Shown here piece by piece: positions 59,130 through 64,000 of a stretch of 64,000 nt of DNA. The stretch lies in assembly GCA_028554795.2 (NCBI GenBank), contig CM068842.1, positions 28,783,077-28,847,076 of the forward strand, read 5' to 3'. This stretch comes from Sinohyriopsis cumingii (Eukaryota; Mollusca; Bivalvia; Unionida; Unionidae). Each line of letters opens with the position of its first letter. Within the stretch, counting starts at the first letter, position 1. The notes under the pieces are model-generated. The model was not told the origin of the DNA and did no database searches. It worked only from the letters and a program-made list of their open reading frames with translations. The translations under genes were made by a program, and so were the position numbers.

Positions 59130-61783
59130 ATTTTATAAAAATTTGTTTAATTTTCAAATTCTTTCCCTGTATGTGTAATATAGAAAATTTACTATATCAG
59201 GATGCCATTTCCAGTCAAATTCAAACACTAACATAAACACTTATACAGAAAAAGCTCTATATGGCTAATGTGACCTAATGAGTCAAATTCAAACACTAAC
59301 ATAAACACTTATACAGTGAAAGCTCTATATGGCTTATGTGACCTAATGAGTCAAATTCAACCACTAACATAAACACTTATACAGTGAAAGCTCTATATGG
59401 CTTATGTCACCCACTGAGTCAAATTCAAGCACTAACATAAACACTTATACAGTGAAAGCTCTATGTGGTTTATGTCACCCACTGAGTCAAATTCAAGCAC
59501 TAACATAAACACTTATACAGTGAAAGCTTCTATATGGCGTATGTCACCCACTGAGTCAAATTCAAGCACTAATATAAACACTTATACAGTGAAAGCTCTA
59601 TATGGCTTATGTCACCCACTGAGTCAAATTCAAACACTAATATAAACACTTAAACAGTGAAAGCTTCTATATGGCCTACGTGACCTACTGAGTCAAATTC
59701 AAACACTAACATAAACAACTGATACAGTGAAAGCTCTATATGGCTTATGTCACCCACTGAGTCAAATTCAAACACTAATATAAACACTTATACAGTGAAA
59801 GCTTCTATATGGCCTATGTGACCTACTGAGTCAAATTCAAACACTAACATAAACAACTTATACAGTGAAAGCTCTATATGGCTTATGTCACCCACTGAGT
59901 CAAATTCAAACACTAACATAAACACTTATACAGTGAAAGCTCTATATGGCTTATGTCACCCATTGAGTCAAATTCAAACACTAACATAAACACTTATACA
60001 GTGAAAGCTTCTATATGGCCTATGTGACCTACTGAGTCAAATTCAAACACTAACATAAACACTTATACAGTGAAAGCTTCTATATGGCTTATGTCACCCA
60101 CTGAGTCAAATTCAAGCACTAACATAAACACTTATACAGTGAAAGCTCTATATGGCTTATGTCACCCACTGAGTCAAATTCAAGCACTAACATAAACACT
60201 TATATAGTGAAAGCTCTATACGGCTTATGTCACCCACTGAGTCAAATTCAAACATTAACATAAACACTTATACAGTGAAAGCTCTATATGGCTTATGTGA
60301 CCTAATGAGTCAAATTCATGCACTAACATAAACACTTATACAGTGAAAACTCTATATGGCCTATGTGACCTACTGAGTCAAATTCAAACACTAACATAAA
60401 CACTTATACAGCGAAAGCTCTGTATGGATCATATCACCCACTGAGTCAAATTCAAACACTAACATAAACACTTATACAGTGAAAGTTCTGTATGGCTTAT
60501 GTTACCTAATGAGTCAAATTCAAGCACTAACATAAACACTGATATAGTGAAAGCTCTATATGGCCTATGTGCCTACGAGTCAAATTCAAACACTAACATA
60601 AACACTTATACAGTGAAAGTTCTAAATGGCTTATGTGACCTAATGAGTCAAATTCAAGCACTAACATAAACACTGACATAGTGAAAGCTCTATATGGCCT
60701 ATGTGCCTACTGAGTCAAATTCAAACACTAACATAAACACTTATACAGTGAAAGTTCTATATGGCTTATGTGACCTAATGAGTCAAATTCAAGCACTAAC
60801 ATAAGCACTGATATAGTGAAAGCTCTATATAGCCTATGTGCCTACTGAGTCAAATTCAAACACTAACATAAACACTTATACAGTGAAAGTTCTATATGGC
60901 TTATGTGACCTAATGAGTCAAATTCAAGCACAAACATAAACATTGATATAGTGAAAGCTCTATATGGCCTATGTGACCTACTGAGTCAAATTCAAACACT
61001 AACATAAACACTTATACAGTGAAAGTTCTATATGGCTTATGTGACCTACTGAGTCAAATTCAAAGCACTAACATAAACACTGATATAGTGAAAGCTCTAT
61101 ATGACCTATGTGACCTACTGAGTCAAATTCAAGCACTAACATAAACATTGATATAGTGAAAGTTCTATATGGCCTATGTGACCTACTGAGTCAAATTCAA
61201 GCACTGACATAGACACTGATATAGTGAAAGCTCTATATGGCCTATGTGACCTATCGAGTATAAGTTAGCATATCAACTTCAAATAAAAAATGTATTCAAA
61301 ATTTACATCAATACTTAAAACTAAGACTTTGGGGTGAAAATCTGACCAACTGGTTGAAAAATAACAAGCTTATAAGGATGTAAATATGAATGCATTAAAA
61401 GTAAAACTCTCAAGGTGTTAGATTTCACTCTGTCAGGTAGTTCTCCACTCTAAAAATCAAGAGTGAAACAGGCAATGATGCATGGCTGTACAGGTGACAG
61501 GCAACCTCACTGATCAGCATAGCAACTGGTAAGTCATAGATGACTAACGGTTGTGGATAGGTCAAATGAATCATTAACTTGAAAATGGCTTCACTTACCC
61601 CAGAGTACTGGTTCTCTGAAATTTACAGGTGCTGGAGGAAGGACATTATTTGACCCAAAGTACTCTTGCAGAAGGATATGAAATCTGGCTTTATTAAATG
61701 TTTCCATGACGACACAGGTAACAGCAGAATAATTGGCAAAAAGATGAAGAATGGTAAATACCATATACAAAGTCCATATTAAC
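46406..61783 (-). CDS. RUSF1: RUS1 family protein (RUSF1), 3' six exons, 5' part outside window
   Basis: Exons in transcription order: 61783-61599, 58282-58225, 55627-55554, 54985-54873, 52612-52567, 46581-46406; all phases agree and give 217 codons including the stop. Sequence: LIWTLYMVFTILHLFANYSA opens a membrane/RUS segment, METFNKARFHILLQEYF and APVNFREPVLW are RUS (DUF647) family signatures, then KLHINLGSSLQ...QFLLGVD, IYIVLHKNCTIEDQLSACYQ and the terminal MGWRTDIALLGADEWRAEWD, matching the GW.T....L..DEWRA.W end of human RUSF1 (formerly C16orf58). The family is named for plant ROOT UVB SENSITIVE proteins; the animal protein is a predicted membrane protein of poorly known function. The window holds roughly the last 45% of a typical ~470-aa protein. 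Confidence 0.88.
47245..47491 (-). mobile_element. SINE family A, reverse orientation, head missing
   Basis: On the - strand: body GGACTGGTCGGCTTGGTGTC and ATAATGTGAATGGATGGGAC, tail GACTGAAAAATTGTTAAAGC then (CA)n. The tRNA head is absent (5' truncation). It is in the sense orientation of RUSF1. Confidence 0.8.
47701..48224. mobile_element. Non-autonomous hAT-type element (MITE) with 8-bp TSD
   Basis: Termini CAGTGGCGTCACTTGGG and, inverted, CAGTGGCGTCGCTAGGGGGG; flanked on both sides by ATATCCAT (47693-47700 and 48225-48232), an exact 8-bp duplication as made by hAT transposases. The interior contains about 2.5 tandem copies of a ~173-bp unit that starts CATTTTGGTGTCACCCC (47802, 47975, 48148) and itself carries pieces of the terminal sequence. 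No transposase coding. Confidence 0.88.
48480..49440 (-). repeat. Degenerate tandem repeat field, ~170-bp unit
   Basis: Recurring order of GATGGCCAYCATGGC-like, GTCTGATYGGCACTATTTTC, ATTTAGGACTGACCAGACAT and AACAAGTCTTT. Copies are strongly diverged. Confidence 0.55.
49480..50480 (-). repeat. Degenerate tandem repeat field with ACCTTGACCTCAAGGTCA
   Basis: The motif TGACCTTGACCTCAAGGTCA or variants appears near 49953, 50110, 50283 and 50340, at roughly 60-170-base intervals, linked by GCAAATTGAATTGT- and TCATAATAATTCATC-like segments. Repeats built on palindromic (T)GACCTT...AAGGTCA are common in mollusc introns. Confidence 0.55.
50667..50711. repeat. (TA)n microsatellite
   Basis: About 22 TA units. 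Confidence 0.95.
52567..52612 (-). CDS. RUSF1: RUSF1 46-nt exon
   Basis: Acceptor TTGTTTCTTTTATTGCAG, donor GTACTT; encodes VQITELHLLVKALAE plus one base. It is short, but the phase 0 entry and phase 1 exit fit both neighbours and only this frame is open. Confidence 0.8.
52613..54872 (-). other. RUSF1 intron
   Basis: No repeat family recognised. A 97-base segment at 53083-53179 has exon-like borders but cannot be read in the required phase. Confidence 0.6.
54873..54985 (-). CDS. RUSF1: RUSF1 exon: IYIVLHKNC block
   Basis: Acceptor TTTTTTTTTCAG, donor GTAACA. Encodes QIYIVLHKNCTIEDQLSACY and QAELVEYAWLHRTNLSQ, the counterpart of the VQV.LN...G....L.A..H... segment in human RUSF1. Phase 1 in, phase 0 out. 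Confidence 0.88.
55554..55627 (-). CDS. RUSF1: RUSF1 exon: QFLLGVD block
   Basis: Acceptor ATTTTCTTTTTTTAG, donor GTAAGT. Encodes IEDVKILQDVFEGSQFLLGV then DFKK. Confidence 0.88.
55628..58224 (-). other. RUSF1 intron with degenerate tandem repeats and a SINE
   Basis: 56340-57650 carries several diverged copies of a ~200-250-bp unit with GTGAAATGTAGGTCACTGTC-, GGTAATGGTGTGGTACTTAT- and TTTAATGATTC-like parts. A SINE family A follows at 57721-58047. Confidence 0.55.
57721..58047 (+). mobile_element. SINE family A, near full length
   Basis: Diverged tRNA-like head (GTTGCAGGTTCGAATACTGA B box), body GGACTGGATGGCCTGGTGTC, AGGATAATGTGACTGGGTGG, tail TGAAAAATTGTCAAAGCTAC...AAATCACACGCAC. It lies antisense to RUSF1. 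Confidence 0.82.
58225..58282 (-). CDS. RUSF1: RUSF1 58-nt exon
   Basis: Acceptor CTCTTGAAACTTTAG, donor GTAAGT; encodes TRRKLHINLGSSLQSSCK, the counterpart of the R..LG..L..LV.S stretch after the REP/EPL motif in human RUSF1. Confidence 0.85.
58876..59127. repeat. Two (TA)n microsatellites around a 137-bp unique insert
   Basis: TA tracts at 58876-58926 and 59064-59127. Confidence 0.93.
59212..61259 (+). repeat. Satellite-like array, ~30 copies of a 68-bp unit
   Basis: Unit GAGTCAAATTCAAACACTAA, CATAAACACTTATACAGTGA, AAGCTCTATATGGCTTATGT, CACCCACT. From about 60440 to 61090 two variants alternate strictly (CAAACACTAAC...ACTTATACAG...AAGTTC and CAAGCACTAAC...ACTGATATAG...AAGCTC), a dimeric higher-order unit of ~136 bp. 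It lies wholly within a RUSF1 intron. Confidence 0.95.
61599..61783 (-). CDS. RUSF1: RUSF1 exon: membrane segment and METFNKAR block
   Basis: Acceptor TTTTTGATTTTTTAG, donor GTAAGT. Encodes LIWTLYMVFTILHLFANYSA, VTCVVMETFNKARFHILLQE, YFGSNNVLPPAPVNFREPVL, W. The HLFANY..V..V.M.T.N..R core is the most recognisable RUS family stretch. One base at the 5' end completes a codon from an exon outside the window. Confidence 0.92.
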
Positions 61784-64000
61784 CTAAAAAATCAAAAAGT
61801 CATGGCTAATTATATCATTAAATTGCTGAATACACCAATACCATTTGCTTTTATTCGAAATCAAGAGTTTAAATTTTACTGAAAATTAAAGTGTGAAAAT
61901 TTCAAGGACACATTTTGTCCCAAATTTATTCTTATTTATCTTCTCTATTACTAAAATTTTTTATGATTAACAAATGTTTTTGGTTTTATATCTACAGCTT
62001 TTTTCAAACTGATTTTTATTTATTAAATTAAAACATTATAATTCTGATGTCTCATTTTTCTAAGCAAATTGTTATTTCATGCATACAAACAAATAAGTAT
62101 ATGTGATAGAATACAGTCATTGTCTTGTAAAAACTGGAAGAGCATGGTTGACTGGAAAATTACCAACAGGTCTCAATGACCTAGACTAGTTGAGGCATGC
62201 AGTCTTCAAATAAACCTACTGTAAAAACCATTACATTATTATTAGACTTGTGATGACATTTATGTTCAGAACCCAGAACTTACAGGCTTCTTTCTTTCTC
62301 TGAGTGCAGCCTATCCACAAAGTTTAATCTAAATGCTTACTCCAGCACAAAAGTTATTGTGCAAAATTAATTTTCCTCAGAATCACAATGACCTTTCACC
62401 TTACAGCCCCAAATCAATAGGCCTCTTCATATCAAAAGTGCAAGACCTCTGGTGAAGATACCTGGTTGAGAAATGAAGTTTATGTACTGTAAACATGTTT
62501 CCATTTTTTAGTTACCAACCTTGCCCTTTGACCTTTTGATTTAAGAAAATCAAAGAGTGTACTTTATACTCAACAAAGTTTCATCCAGGACTGTGGTGTA
62601 GAACCAAAGTTATTGTGTGAAAATAATATTTCTGCACTCACAGTGACCATGACCTTTGACCTTTTGACTCCAAGATGATAGGCTTCCTCCCTATCCAAAG
62701 TGTAAGCCATCCACATAGTTTGGCCCAAGTCTGTGATGAAGAAAATTTTACTGAGTGGAAGCCCTTTGCCTAAAGTAGAAGCCATTCAGAATGTCTAGCA
62801 GTTATTGTACAGAAATGAAAAACAAAGCAGCAAAGGCAAGGATGGACAACAACATCAACCAATGTGTTTTGAGTCACTATTTTGAGTTAACAATGAGAAT
62901 TGGTTTCAAACCACAAGCGGAGAACTTATGCAAAGCAGCTGATGCCTACAGCAAATGACAAAAGAACTTGATCATCCTCTGTGCCTTTTTTATGCTTAAA
63001 CTTACTTGGCCCTATAGCAAATTATCATAATGTGCTCCCCCACAGCAGTCTTTAAAGGACTTAACACATCACTGTAGTTATTGTCAGCCAATTAAATAAT
63101 ATAATATGTGTGTTAGGACTCTGTGGTCTTTAACTGTGTAACAGAAAAGAGCAAAAAGCAACAAGTATTGTAAAATTTAAAAAAAATGTATTTCATATTA
63201 ACACAAAGTGAAAATTTAGAAAGGACTAACAGCATTGTGATTTAAAACCCAAATAGTTCTAAAAGTTCTATCACAAGTCCAAATGTATAGAGTTCCAAAT
63301 GAATATAAGTGGTGTTCCAAATAAATTCCAATACTGAATGTGCTGATGTGCCTGTAGTCTTGAATGTGCTAATGCACCAATGCCTGTAATGTGGCAAAGT
63401 GTTAATAGTCTTGATGTAACACAAGAACACAATAAAAAAGGCCATTGAATGAATTCACAAAGATTTCAAAATGATTTAGTCAAAAATGTGTTAATAAGCA
63501 CTTTGTACTTCCAGTGAATAATTTAAATAAATAAATTCACCCAATTAAAAAACTGAACACAACAATAAGACTGATTCCACTTCAGATTTTAAGGTAGGAA
63601 TGAGTAATTTTGAAGTAAACAACATTAATATAAAAAGCCAAGACACAACAAAAGAGCCAGAATGTAGGTCAGTTTCCTTTCTAAAACATTGTTAACAGGA
63701 TCAGTAATCTCTAAATGAAAGACTAAAGTCCTGCACTCAAAACTAACATGTTCACTTCCAACAATAATGATCTGAATAATCATTGAGAAATATGAGCTAT
63801 GTATTACATTGTCTACAAAAATAAATGTCACTAGTCAGGTAGACCATTGACTTGATTTTGGACTAGGGTCAAATACAAAATGCAGAAATATATAACATGT
63901 GAAATTATCATTGTTAATATATGACCACCTGTTTCTCTTATTTGCCACAATGATAATTAGCAGTATAAACTGCCCCAAGGATAGTTTTACATGAGCTATA
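61784..64000 (-). other. RUSF1 intron (continues beyond window)
   Basis: Contains two diverged copies of a repeat with TGACCTTTGACCTTTTGAYT and ATAGGCYTCYTCMYATC (about 62390-62560 and 62630-62790); no exon recognised. Confidence 0.55.

Noticed and set aside
59212-61259. CRISPR-like array
   Set aside because: Units are contiguous 68-bp copies without unique spacers, in a eukaryotic intron.
63010-63070. GTAAGT donor on the - strand preceded by a short open frame
   Set aside because: The preceding peptide does not match the expected RUSF1 sequence, and no acceptor in the right phase was found.

Overview
The window looks like nuclear DNA of a marine invertebrate, most likely a mollusc. It is AT-rich, its genes are split by long introns, and it carries abundant (TA)n, (TC)n and (CA)n microsatellites, tRNA-headed SINEs, Penelope and hAT remnants and a Polinton fossil. 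The species assignment is inference from this repeat style and the gene families; no rRNA or mitochondrial marker is present.

Left end (1-2716): three short gene-like units in tandem on the + strand. Each ends in a perfect histone-type mRNA 3' stem-loop followed, at exactly the same 12-base distance, by a purine-rich element like the U7 snRNA target, yet none encodes a histone. The units have TATA boxes, short leaders, duplicated upstream blocks and regularly spaced copies of a 15-base motif. The block ends at 2716 in a subterminal repeat of the same kind that bounds a Polinton fossil further right. I therefore read 1-2716 as the right end of a virus-like (Polinton-type) element whose genes use histone-style 3' ends. 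This is the most unusual observation in the window.

2717-12483 is intergenic: a retroelement C-terminal fragment, a Penelope remnant, a SINE piece, a dispersed repeat, TA microsatellites and an 870-bp minisatellite. 12484-37725 holds a complete seven-exon + strand gene for a CHST15-like carbohydrate sulfotransferase (415 aa, type II Golgi membrane protein with both PAPS-binding motifs). Its second intron contains a 4.3-kb Polinton fossil with terminal inverted repeats and an intact 6-bp target duplication.

37726-46405 is intergenic (SINEs, a 68-bp tandem repeat, a Penelope GIY-YIG remnant). 46406 to beyond 61783 holds, on the - strand, the last six exons of RUSF1 (RUS/DUF647 family); its 5' exons lie outside the window. 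Its introns carry a hAT-type MITE with an 8-bp duplication, long degenerate tandem repeats and a 2-kb 68-bp satellite with a dimeric higher-order pattern. The two host genes are convergent (tail to tail) and nothing in the sequence links them functionally.
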